A DNA stretch of 64,000 bases. Origin: Deefgea salmonis (GTDB lineage Bacteria > Pseudomonadota > Gammaproteobacteria > Burkholderiales > Chitinibacteraceae). The first letter of the stretch is position 1. Every line of letters begins with the position of its first letter. The DNA lies in NCBI RefSeq assembly GCF_020531905.1, contig NZ_JAJAWG010000002.1:1-64000 (forward strand). The letters run 5' to 3'. Below the pieces are notes generated by a model, which saw only the letters and a program-made list of their open reading frames with translations, was not told the origin of the DNA and did no database searches. The position numbers and the translations under genes were made by a program. Positions 28,101 to 34,774 of this stretch are shown piece after piece.

Positions 28101-28380
28101 TTGCAACGCAGAGTCGCAGAGACGCGGAGAAAAGCAAAAGAGTTTCTAGGGTCTGTTGACATTTGGTTTGCCAACCGCGTTTGTGCGGCTTTTGGCCTGA
28201 GGCAAGGCACGAAGCGCGCAGCGTAGTCATTCTACGCCAGCGCTTGGTAACGCAGCATCAGGCCAAAAGCCGCCAAACCCAAAGGGCTCCAGCGCGGCGG
28301 GAAACCAATCGTCAACAGACCCTAATGAATTAGCTAAGATTTACTCGTTTTTCCTCTGTGTCTCTGCGACTCTGCGTCGG
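28101..28380. repeat. CGCAGAGTCGCAGAGAC palindromic repeat, interrupted
   Basis: The left arm (28101-28135) carries CGCAGAGTCGCAGAGACGCG. The right arm (28347-28380) carries its inverse, CTCTGCGACTCTGCG. They are separated by the foldback element at 28147. A further related CACAGAGAA motif lies at 28023-28053. Confidence 0.75.
28147..28324. mobile_element. MITE-like foldback element with TA ends
   Basis: The ends are TAGGGTCTGTTGAC and GTCAACAGACCCTA; the inverted similarity runs about 20 bp. A second inner inverted pair, GCGGCTTTTGGCCTGA / TCAGGCCAAAAGCCGC, makes the whole 178 bp a long hairpin. TA at both outer edges suggests a TA target duplication. It encodes nothing, so it would need a transposase in trans. 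Confidence 0.75.
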
Positions 28381-28384
28381 AATT

Positions 28385-29347
28385 TCAAGGTTTAGCGCTT
28401 GTTTTTAAATGGTGTTTTTCATACGCGGTGACAATTTTTTGCACCAGCGGATGGCGCACCACATCGGCGGCGGTGAAGTGGTGAATGCCTATGCCACGCA
28501 CGCCTTGCAGTACTTCTTGTGCATCGGTGAGACCGGATTTTTGATGCTTAGGCAAGTCAACTTGCGTGGCGTCGCCGGTAATCACCGCTTTGCTGCCAAA
28601 ACCAATCCGCGTTAAAAACATCTTCATTTGTTCTGGCGTGGTGTTTTGCGCTTCGTCCAAAATAATAAAGCTGTGGCTTAGCGTTCGGCCACGCATAAAC
28701 GCCAGCGGGGCGATTTCGATAATTTGTTTTTCAAATAACTTGGTGACTTTTTCTACGCCCATTAAGTCATACAGCGCGTCGTACAGTGGTCGCAAATACG
28801 GATCGACTTTTTGCACCAAGTCGCCCGGCAAGAAACCGAGCTTTTCACCGGCCTCAACGGCAGGGCGAACCAAAACTAATCTTTGGACGGTATCTCGCTC
28901 TAACGCATCAATGGCGCTGGCTACAGCCAGATACGTCTTGCCAGTGCCGGCCGGGCCAATACCAAAAGTGATGTCGTTGTCGGCAATGGCTTTGATATAA
29001 ACATTTTGCCCCAGCGTGCGCCCGCGTAAATCACCGCGTTTGGTGCGCAATTGCGGCACGGTAGGGTCGATAATTTGCGCGTTGGGATTACGCAAGATTT
29101 CCATCAAGCCCAATTGCACCGCATCGACGTCGAGCGGCGAGGCGCTGTCTTCGTAAAAACATTCCAGCGCATCGAGCGCCTGACGAACTGATTTTAATTC
29201 GCCGCTGACGCGAAATGCTTCATTGTGGCGATGCACCGTGACATCAAACGCCACTTCGATTTGTTTTAAGTTTTCATCCAGCGCGCCACATAAATTGGCC
29301 AAACGCAGATTATCGATGGGCGTGAAATGGATGGATTCGGTATGCAC
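28385..29347 (-). CDS. phoL: PhoH-like ATPase (PhoL/YbeZ)
   Basis: This 320-residue P-loop protein has Walker A GPAGTGKTYLA and Walker B LIILDEAQN (in SFIILDEAQNTTP), plus an N-terminal KH-like part. The family is linked to RNA metabolism and works with YbeY. The minus-strand stop abuts the repeat cluster that separates it from ybeY. miaB lies just upstream, as in other proteobacteria. Confidence 0.93.
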   Translation of the reverse strand: MHTESIHFTPIDNLRLANLCGALDENLKQIEVAFDVTVHRHNEAFRVSGELKSVRQALDALECFYEDSASPLDVDAVQLGLMEILRNPNAQIIDPTVPQLRTKRGDLRGRTLGQNVYIKAIADNDITFGIGPAGTGKTYLAVASAIDALERDTVQRLVLVRPAVEAGEKLGFLPGDLVQKVDPYLRPLYDALYDLMGVEKVTKLFEKQIIEIAPLAFMRGRTLSHSFIILDEAQNTTPEQMKMFLTRIGFGSKAVITGDATQVDLPKHQKSGLTDAQEVLQGVRGIGIHHFTAADVVRHPLVQKIVTAYEKHHLKTSAKP

Positions 29348-29425
29348 AGGTTTTTCTCAAGGGCAGGGCGGGTGATTAGGAGATGGATCGACAAAATTTC
29401 CGAAAATAGCAATTCTAAAGAACAT

Positions 29426-29499
29426 CGTCATCCCCGAATGTTTTTATCGGGGATCCAGCCGCGCAGCTGGATTCCCGCCAACAACTCGCGGGAATGACG
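29426..29499. repeat. GTCATTCCCGC-type dispersed repeat between miaB and phoH
   Basis: CGTCATCCCCGA at the left is inverted as CGCGGGAATGACG at the right. Inside is ATTCCC-N13-GGGAAT, which resembles the neisserial dRS3 element but has a longer spacer. Similar repeats are common in proteobacterial intergenic DNA. Confidence 0.6.
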
Positions 29500-29548
29500 G
29501 TTTTTTTAAATATCAGTTCTTGCCGTGCTTTGGTATAGATTCCATACC

Positions 29549-30892
29549 TCACTCAGCAATTATGATTTCGCCACGCAAGCTGCGTGGGAAGGCATCGGTA
29601 ATGCGAACTTCAACAAACTGATTCATCAGGCGTGGGCTGCCTTCAAAATTCACAATGCGGTTATTGTCGGTGCGGCCAGCGAGCTCGGTTTTGTCTTTTT
29701 TGGCAAAACGCTCCACCAACACGCGCTGCACGCTACCAATCATCGATAGATTAATTGCTTCGGCTTGCTGCTCTAGGCGTTTTTGCATTCTTTGCAAGCG
29801 CGCCAGTTTGATGGCTTCTGGCACATCATCCGGCAAATCAGCAGCTGGCGTGCCCGGGCGGCGGCTGTACACAAAGCTGTAGCTGGTATCAAAACCGACG
29901 TCTTCGATTAGCTTCATCGTGCGCTCGAAGTCTTCTTCGGTTTCGCCCGGAAAGCCGACGATAAAGTCACTCGAGAAACACAAATCAGGGCGCGCTTCGC
30001 GCAATTTGCGAATTACTGATTTGTATTCCAGCGTGGTGTAGCCGCGCTTCATATTCACCAACACGCGATCCGAGCCCGCTTGCACTGGCAAATGTAATTG
30101 CGAACACAGCTTTGGCAAAGTGCGGTAGCAATCAATAATCCGCGCGGTCATTTCTTTGGGGTGGCTGGTGGTGTAGCGAATGCGCTCGATGCCGGGGATT
30201 TCGTGCACGTATTCAAGTAGCGTCGCCAAATCGGCGATTTCGCCAGCGTCTTCACCATCCAAAATCACACCGCGATACGCGTTCACATTTTGGCCGAGCA
30301 AATGCAATTCTTTCACGCCTTGCTGCGCCAAATGCGCGACTTCAGTCAGGATGTCTTCAAACGGACGCGATACTTCTTCGCCTCGGGTGTACGGCACCAC
30401 GCAGAAACTGCAGTATTTAGAACAGCCTTCCATAATCGATACATATGCCGCGCCGCCTTCAACCCGAGCGGGTGGCAAGTGGTCGAATTTTTCGATTTCG
30501 GGGAAGGAAATATCCACTTGGCTAATGCCGGACTTACGTTTTTCGGCAATCAGCTCGGGCAAACGATGCAAAGTTTGCGGGCCAAACACAATATCCACAT
30601 ACGGCGCGCGCTTGATAATCGCATCACCCTCTTGCGAAGCCACACAGCCGCCGACACCGATGACGATATTGGGATTGGCCAGTTTAAGCTCACGAACGCG
30701 GCCTAAATCCGAGAAGACTTTTTCTTGCGCTTTTTCGCGCACGCTGCAGGTGTTAAATAAAATAATGTCCGCTTCTTCGACATTATCGGTTTTCACCAAG
30801 CCATCGGCGGCATGCAATACGTCGACCATTTTGTCTGAATCGTATTCATTCATTTGGCAGCCGAAGGTTTTAATAAATACTTTTTTGCTCAT
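29549..30892 (-). CDS. miaB: tRNA-2-methylthio-N6-dimethylallyladenosine synthase
   Basis: The 447-residue radical SAM methylthiotransferase modifies A37 of tRNAs reading UNN codons. The N-terminal MTTase domain has [11 protein letters not shown], the radical SAM domain has CSKYCSFC, and a C-terminal TRAM domain ends the protein. Upstream it begins 15 bp from GGGTAT repeat copy E. Confidence 0.96.
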   Translation of the reverse strand: MSKKVFIKTFGCQMNEYDSDKMVDVLHAADGLVKTDNVEEADIILFNTCSVREKAQEKVFSDLGRVRELKLANPNIVIGVGGCVASQEGDAIIKRAPYVDIVFGPQTLHRLPELIAEKRKSGISQVDISFPEIEKFDHLPPARVEGGAAYVSIMEGCSKYCSFCVVPYTRGEEVSRPFEDILTEVAHLAQQGVKELHLLGQNVNAYRGVILDGEDAGEIADLATLLEYVHEIPGIERIRYTTSHPKEMTARIIDCYRTLPKLCSQLHLPVQAGSDRVLVNMKRGYTTLEYKSVIRKLREARPDLCFSSDFIVGFPGETEEDFERTMKLIEDVGFDTSYSFVYSRRPGTPAADLPDDVPEAIKLARLQRMQKRLEQQAEAINLSMIGSVQRVLVERFAKKDKTELAGRTDNNRIVNFEGSPRLMNQFVEVRITDAFPRSLRGEIIIAE

Positions 30893-30906
30893 GGCTTTCT
30901 TCTATA

Positions 30907-30957
30907 GGGGTATTGGTTTTACTGCTTTTATCAACAAGGGCTGCATAGCAATACCCT
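30907..30957. repeat. GGGTAT-family hairpin repeat, copy E
   Basis: GGGTATTG (30908-30915) and CAATACCC (30949-30956) are perfectly inverted, with GC-containing inner pairs. The copy is 50 bp and lies in the miaB leader. Confidence 0.65.
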
Positions 30958-31231
30958 TGGAAGGCAATAAAATAAGAATTTTCTTTGAGCCACTGGGCAC
31001 AATGCCAGCAAAGGCTAGGGCGTGATTTTAACGCAAATCGACCGGCAAGCGGCGCTCTTATGACATGGGATTTGTTACACCGGGGGGAGCCGCGGCAATC
31101 ACTCGCACATTATCGTAGCTACTGGGCTGTTTGCCGTCGTCATCTGCGGCGGGGAATTATGTTAGCTGCGTAGAAGTACGGTTTTGCTGATTATGCCTTT
31201 GCTGCAGAAACCCATAAAAAGCGTGGCCTTG

Positions 31232-31299
31232 GTAGGAGCGGGCTCGCCCGCGAATGCGAGCTCAATAAGGAAAATCTTCGCTGGCAAGCCAGCTCCTAC
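31232..31299. repeat. REP-I pair, copy 3 (shorter)
   Basis: GTAGGAGCGGGCTCGCCCGC at the left and GCTGGCAAGCCAGCTCCTAC at the right, 68 bp. It is more diverged, with a shorter spacer than the copies at 18045 and 20267. Confidence 0.8.
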
Positions 31300-31424
31300 G
31301 CGGCTCTTTTGAAGTTGCGCCGATAGCGCGCAGCAAAATCGAAGGCTGCGCCACATTATCCGCCAGCGCTTGCTCGCAATGATGCCATACGGGCGATGAC
31401 GCGACGCTAATCGCAGCTAGACTG

Positions 31425-31802
31425 CTATTGCACCGCATTGCAGTCAACAAACCAGCAGCCTATCCCCAAAAAACCACCGCGCGGTTCTTTGATTCGGCCG
31501 ATGGATTTAAGGAAATCAATCTCCGCTGGTGACAGCAACCACGCTTTCCATACCAAATCCTTGCGATTGGCCTCGAGCTGCACCCAAACCGGCGCATCAC
31601 GCGGCACACGCTGCGCAGGGATCAAACGATTTTGCTGATCACGCACCTGAAACGCCGCCGAAACCGAAAAATCCTGCCCATTCAAACGAATCACCGGCGG
31701 CGCATAATAATCCATCTGCGCATAAGCCCCTTCCGGCAAAATCCGCGCCGCAAAGGCCGGGATTGCGCTGAGCAATAACAAAGCCACCAAAAATAAACGC
31801 AT
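31425..31802 (-). CDS. Uncharacterised secreted protein
   Basis: The 125-residue protein has a clear signal peptide ending AIPAFA (cut near residue 18). The mature part has YYAPPVIRLNGQDFSVSAAFQVRD and two C-terminal cysteines (GCWFVDC), probably disulfide-linked in the periplasm. No family is recognised. It is an isolated gene between REP copies. Confidence 0.65.
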   Translation of the reverse strand: MRLFLVALLLLSAIPAFAARILPEGAYAQMDYYAPPVIRLNGQDFSVSAAFQVRDQQNRLIPAQRVPRDAPVWVQLEANRKDLVWKAWLLSPAEIDFLKSIGRIKEPRGGFLGIGCWFVDCNAVQ

Positions 31803-32016
31803 ACGCCACCTCGTTAACTGATGCGCTTGATGGTAACAAGCCCAGATTTGTCAGGGAAGTTTTAATGTGAGAGTGGGGTGGAAAGGTTGAATGGGGTGTG
31901 GGTAATTAGATTGATGTTGTTTGCCGTATAGGTATTTTTACCATTTTCGGCAGTTTTGGTGACGAAAATGGTCAGCTTTGAGGTGGTTAAACTGAGTGTT
32001 TGTGTAAATTTGTATT

Positions 32017-32123
32017 GTAGCTCCGATAGAGCGCAGCGAAATCGGCGGCTGCACTGCGTGATTCCCTAGATTGATTGCTGTGATTTCATGCGTGCGATTA
32101 CGCTACGCTAATCGCACCTACTG
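32017..32123. repeat. REP-II pair
   Basis: GTAGCTCCGATAGAGCGCAG...AAATCG at the left and GCGATTACGCTACGCTAATCGCACCTAC-type sequence at the right, about 107 bp. The same two halves recur at 33747-33854. Confidence 0.75.
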
Positions 32124-32152
32124 TGCTGACCCCTTTGATTTCTTTCACAGGC

Positions 32153-32188
32153 AAATTAAACCGCCGAGATTTGTCGGCGGTTTAATTT
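32153..32188. terminator. Hairpin with A/T flanks, possible terminator
   Basis: AAATTAAACCGCCGA pairs with TCGGCGGTTTAATTT around a 6-base loop. The stem is long and symmetric, but T-runs are broken, so it may be a repeat rather than a terminator. Confidence 0.5.
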
Positions 32189-32303
32189 GAACCATTCGTA
32201 CGATTACGCTACGCGTGCATACCTACAGGCCTGAGTTAAATGGAGCGCAAATCAATTTACTCTGACCCCTTTGATTCTTGATTTCTTTGATTTCACAGCG
32301 TAA

Positions 32304-32329
32304 AAAAAGCAACCCAAGGGTTGCTTTTT
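32304..32329 (-). terminator. Terminator of pilA
   Basis: AAAAAGCAACCC and GGGTTGCTTTTT pair around AA, followed on the minus strand by T7. It is about 135 bp after the pilA stop. Confidence 0.75.
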
Positions 32330-32465
32330 GAAAACAAATATACAATTAAGTCATATTTAAATAGGGCATTTTGTGAGCGTTAATTTAAATGAATCTAAAT
32401 TATTTGCATTAATTAAAAAATGACCTTCCCAAGTTACGACTTATAAGTATAAAAATATCGTGCAC

Positions 32466-32933
32466 TTATTTGCACGAGCTAGGTAGTAATTTTTGTAATG
32501 TTGCATCGGTAGATGAGCATTTCCAAGTTGAAATTGAAGTGCCGCCATTTGCAGTCCATACCGCAACCACTGGTGTTGCCGCATTATCATATGGTGTGAA
32601 TTCAACTGGACCATTTGCAGTTAGGCCCTGAGTTGTAATGGTGATTTTACCATCTTTATCTGTTTCAATTTTCTTAACAAATTTAGATGTTGAGGTAGCA
32701 CTTTCACAACCGAAAGAATCTGCTGCTGGCGCTTCATTTGCATTTTGGTAGGCATCAGTTACGGCGGTACGGCAAGTGCTTGCTGCAAGAATAACTTCAG
32801 TGAGTTTTGCTTTTTGCGTGTAGTCCTGATAAGACGGAATGGCCACTGCTGCCAAAATACCAATAATTGCGACGACGATCATCAATTCGATGAGGGTGAA
32901 ACCTTGTTGTGCGCGTTGCATAGTGCGGTTCAT
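32466..32933 (-). CDS. pilA: Type IV major pilin
   Basis: This 155-residue prepilin is the structural subunit of the pilus. The leader is cut after Gly11 in [11 protein letters not shown], leaving Phe+1 and Glu+5. A hydrophobic helix follows ([16 protein letters not shown]). Two cysteine pairs (STCRT, FGCES; WKCSS, SSCK) probably stabilise the globular head. The frame continues upstream to 33044, but ATG 32933 has GGAG 8 bases before it. A sigma-54 promoter precedes it. The pilMNOPQ machinery is 23 kb away. Confidence 0.93.
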   Translation of the reverse strand: MNRTMQRAQQGFTLIELMIVVAIIGILAAVAIPSYQDYTQKAKLTEVILAASTCRTAVTDAYQNANEAPAADSFGCESATSTSKFVKKIETDKDGKITITTQGLTANGPVEFTPYDNAATPVVAVWTANGGTSISTWKCSSTDATLQKLLPSSCK

Positions 32934-32981
32934 GTTAGTTCTCCAATGAGTTAGGTAGCCATTATGACTTGAATTGGTATA

Positions 32982-32997
32982 AGCAAGTCTTGTGCCA
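32982..32997 (-). promoter_or_regulatory. Sigma-54 promoter of pilA
   Basis: The minus strand reads TGGCACAAGACTTGCT, matching the RpoN consensus TGGCAC-N5-TTGC with the invariant GG and GC ten bases apart. It would start transcription about 38 bp before the pilA ATG. RpoN/PilR control of pilA is well known in Pseudomonas and Neisseriales relatives. Confidence 0.8.
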
Positions 32998-33127
32998 GCT
33001 TTGAGATCAGCCTTATTGACATGAAAGTAGTGATGTTTTTGCATTTATTGACGAAAAACGTCACTTTAGTTGACTGGCTTAGGCAGTTTTACGTTAGAAA
33101 GAGCTCGTAGCCACGATTGGTTCAGCT

Positions 33128-33163
33128 CCGTAGGTACGATTAGCGCAGCGTAATCGTACGAAT
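33128..33163. repeat. REP-II half, adjoining the RAYT gene 3' end
   Basis: CGTAGGTACGATTAGCGCAG...TAATCGTACG, a palindromic REP-II unit. It ends 12 bp from the transposase stop codon. Confidence 0.75.
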
Positions 33164-33175
33164 GTGGCATCGCCA

Positions 33176-33706
33176 TCAATCATCCGCTGCATCGGCCGTC
33201 ATATCCCCACACCAATCTGCCGGATAAATCCCCGCCGCCACTGCGCGATGAAAAGTAGAATACGGCCAGTCGCTCACTCGTTTGACCAAACCGTGCTTGA
33301 ATGGATTCACATGTACATAATCAACGTGCCGTTGATAATCCAGCTCATCACGGATCAAGTGTTCCCAGTAATGCCGTTGCCAAATGCCCCGCTCCCCTGT
33401 TTTTTGGCGAACAACAGACAAGTGCTCTGTTTTGGGTAAAGCGCGCGAAAAGCCACTTTTAATCAAGCGCCAGCGCAGACTAAAATCCGCATCATCAGGC
33501 GGCAACGTTAACACCGCGTGCAAATGCTCCGGCAGTACAACCCACGCATCAATTGTAAATGGATGACGCTTGCGCACCTGCCACACCACATGCCGTAATG
33601 TTTCAATTTCTCGTACCAGCAAATCATTTCCACGACGCTGCAGCAGGTTAACGGTAAAAAACCAAGTTCCACCCGCAACAAAAGCCCGACGATAATTTGG
33701 CATCAA
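33176..33706 (-). CDS. rayT: REP-associated tyrosine transposase (RAYT, Y1_Tnp family)
   Basis: This 176-residue protein belongs to the IS200-like TnpA_REP family, single-strand HUH endonucleases that move or cut REP hairpins. The HUH motif is HLHAVLTLP (here EHLHAVL near residue 61). The catalytic Tyr region and the IWQRHYWEHLIRDELDYQRHVDYVHVNP stretch are diagnostic. REP-II units flank it on both sides (33128 and 33747), and more lie at 31.3-34.7 kb. This suggests a functional gene-plus-substrate locus. Confidence 0.92.
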   Translation of the reverse strand: MMPNYRRAFVAGGTWFFTVNLLQRRGNDLLVREIETLRHVVWQVRKRHPFTIDAWVVLPEHLHAVLTLPPDDADFSLRWRLIKSGFSRALPKTEHLSVVRQKTGERGIWQRHYWEHLIRDELDYQRHVDYVHVNPFKHGLVKRVSDWPYSTFHRAVAAGIYPADWCGDMTADAADD

Positions 33707-33746
33707 TATTCAAGCCTACAGTTTGCATTACAGAAACTCTAGCATT

Positions 33747-33854
33747 GTAGCTGCGACAGAGCGCAGCGAAATCGCAGGCTCCGCCGTGTCGTGGCACATG
33801 CATTTTATTTCGGCGATTTCATGCGTACGAATACGCTGCGCTATTCGTACCTAC
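33747..33854. repeat. REP-II pair upstream of the RAYT gene
   Basis: GTAGCTGCGACAGAGCGCAG at the left and ATTCGTACCTAC with ACGCTGCGCTATTCGTAC at the right, about 108 bp. It starts 41 bp before the RAYT start. The layout is the same as the pair at 32017. Confidence 0.78.
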
Positions 33855-33873
33855 GCTTTTCCAAATCCCAAAT

Positions 33874-34341
33874 CTAATCGCCACCACGGCCACGGTAGTT
33901 TTTGAGTTCGATTAGGCGTTGGTTGCTGGATCCGCGCCAGGGTTGGCTGGTGGGGTGGTTTTGTTCGAATTTGCCGTCGATGAGCACGTCGATGTATTGC
34001 AAGATGGCGAGGTCTTGCAGGTCTTCAAAGACGTAGCCGGTCCAGAGCCAGATGTTTTTTTCGGGGTAGCGTTGTTTAAAGGCTTGGCAGAGTTTGAGGA
34101 TGGCGTCCCGATTGGCGGGGTGCAGCGGGTCGCCGCCGGAGAGGCTAAGGCCGTCGTGTGATTCGCAGGCTTGCAGTAGCTGTTGCTCGATGTCGGCGGT
34201 GAAGGCTTGGCCGGATTTTCTATCCCATGTGGATGGGTTGTAGCAACCTTCGCACGCATGTTGGCAGCCGCTGACAAACAGCGTCACGCGGATGCCGGGG
34301 CCGTTGATGAGATCATGCGTGTAATAGCGGTCGTAATTCAT
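33874..34341 (-). CDS. nrdG: Anaerobic ribonucleotide reductase activating protein
   Basis: The 155-residue radical SAM enzyme makes the glycyl radical on NrdD. The [4Fe-4S] motif is CQHACEGC (CxxxCxxC near residue 26), and GGDPLHPANRDA is the SAM-binding GGEP-like motif. It is downstream of nrdD on the same strand but separated by 433 bp of repeats. The start codon ATG is immediately preceded by repeat copy D with no visible ribosome site. Confidence 0.93.
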   Translation of the reverse strand: MNYDRYYTHDLINGPGIRVTLFVSGCQHACEGCYNPSTWDRKSGQAFTADIEQQLLQACESHDGLSLSGGDPLHPANRDAILKLCQAFKQRYPEKNIWLWTGYVFEDLQDLAILQYIDVLIDGKFEQNHPTSQPWRGSSNQRLIELKNYRGRGGD

Positions 34342-34389
34342 GGGTATGTCGTTGTGAGTATTTATTTAAAATGCGTTGATGGATATACC
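34342..34389. repeat. GGGTAT-family hairpin repeat, copy D (abuts nrdG start)
   Basis: GGGTAT at the left edge touches the nrdG ATG on the opposite strand, and ATATACC is at the right, 48 bp. The inner AGTATTTATTT and the adjoining ATGC.T.GATG.ATATACC are shared with the copy at 13909. The normal nrdG leader seems to be replaced. Confidence 0.65.
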
Positions 34390-34447
34390 TGTTGTTTATG
34401 ATCGTGTTCAGATTGCGTGTTGATGGTGGTTAAAGCATCGCGGCATT

Positions 34448-34552
34448 CCCTCTCCCTTGATGGGAGAGGGTTAGGGTGAGGGTGATACTACCGAGTATAT
34501 TTTAAGCTCAACACCCCCATCCCAGCCTTCCCCCATCAAGGGGGAAGGGGCT
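34448..34552. repeat. CCCTCTCCC / GGGAGAGGG dispersed repeat
   Basis: CCCTCTCCCTTGATGGGAGAGGG is a hairpin, followed by GTTAGGGTGAGGGTG. A second hairpin CTTCCCCC...GGGGGAAGG closes the unit. This type is frequent in intergenic DNA of many proteobacteria. Confidence 0.65.
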
Positions 34553-34683
34553 GCAGTCGATTCACTCCAGCGCTTGTGATTTAACGTTTCAACAGCCCAC
34601 CTGAACAAAGCCTGTTTTTTTTCGGTTAGCTGCGATGGGCGTCGCATCATCGCAGGCATTGCCGCGCCAGCGCCGCATATTAC

Positions 34684-34734
34684 ATTGTAGCCGCCGCTTC
34701 ATGCGTGCGAATACGCTGCGCTATTCGCACCTAC
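34684..34734. repeat. REP-II half
   Basis: ATACGCTGCGCTATTCGCAC followed by CTAC, with a preceding CATTGTAGCC. Degenerate pair of the family flanking the RAYT gene. Confidence 0.6.
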
Positions 34735-34740
34735 ACTTTT

Positions 34741-34768
34741 CCCAACTCCCAACTCCCAACTCCCAACT
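34741..34768. repeat. Tandem heptamer CCCAACT x4
   Basis: Four perfect head-to-tail CCCAACT units end 6 bp beyond the nrdD stop codon (minus strand). They may vary in number by slippage. Confidence 0.8.
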
Positions 34769-34774
34769 CCCCAA

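Larger units (their letters stand above)
27992..28384. other. Repeat-filled gap between phoH and ybeY
   Basis: The gap consists of GCAGAG-type repeats, a TA-flanked foldback element (28147-28324) inserted between two inverted arms, and a short flank. No gene is present. In many relatives phoH and ybeY are nearly contiguous, so this is inserted DNA. Confidence 0.75.
30893..31424. other. Repeat-bearing intergenic region upstream of miaB
   Basis: Contains GGGTAT repeat E (30907), a REP-I copy (31232) and degenerate REP-II halves (about 31313-31420). No gene is recognised; short frames here overlap the repeats. Confidence 0.6.
31803..32465. other. Repeat-rich intergenic region downstream of pilA
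   Basis: From left to right: a 10-bp dyad ACCATTTTCG/CGAAAATGGT (31940-31972), a REP-II pair (32017-32123), two TGACCCCTTTGATT copies (near 32127 and 32271), a hairpin at 32153-32188, a REP-II half near 32200, and the pilA terminator. No coding gene is seen. Confidence 0.6.
34342..34774. other. Repeat-filled gap between nrdD and nrdG
   Basis: Contains GGGTAT copy D, a CCCTCTCCC/GGGAGAGGG element (34448-34552), a REP-II half (34684-34734) and a CCCAACT tandem (34741-34768). No gene is seen. Confidence 0.7.

Noticed and set aside
32934-33044. Longer pilA start at 33044
   Set aside because: It would place 37 residues before the class III leader and include the sigma-54 promoter; the ATG at 32933 has GGAG.
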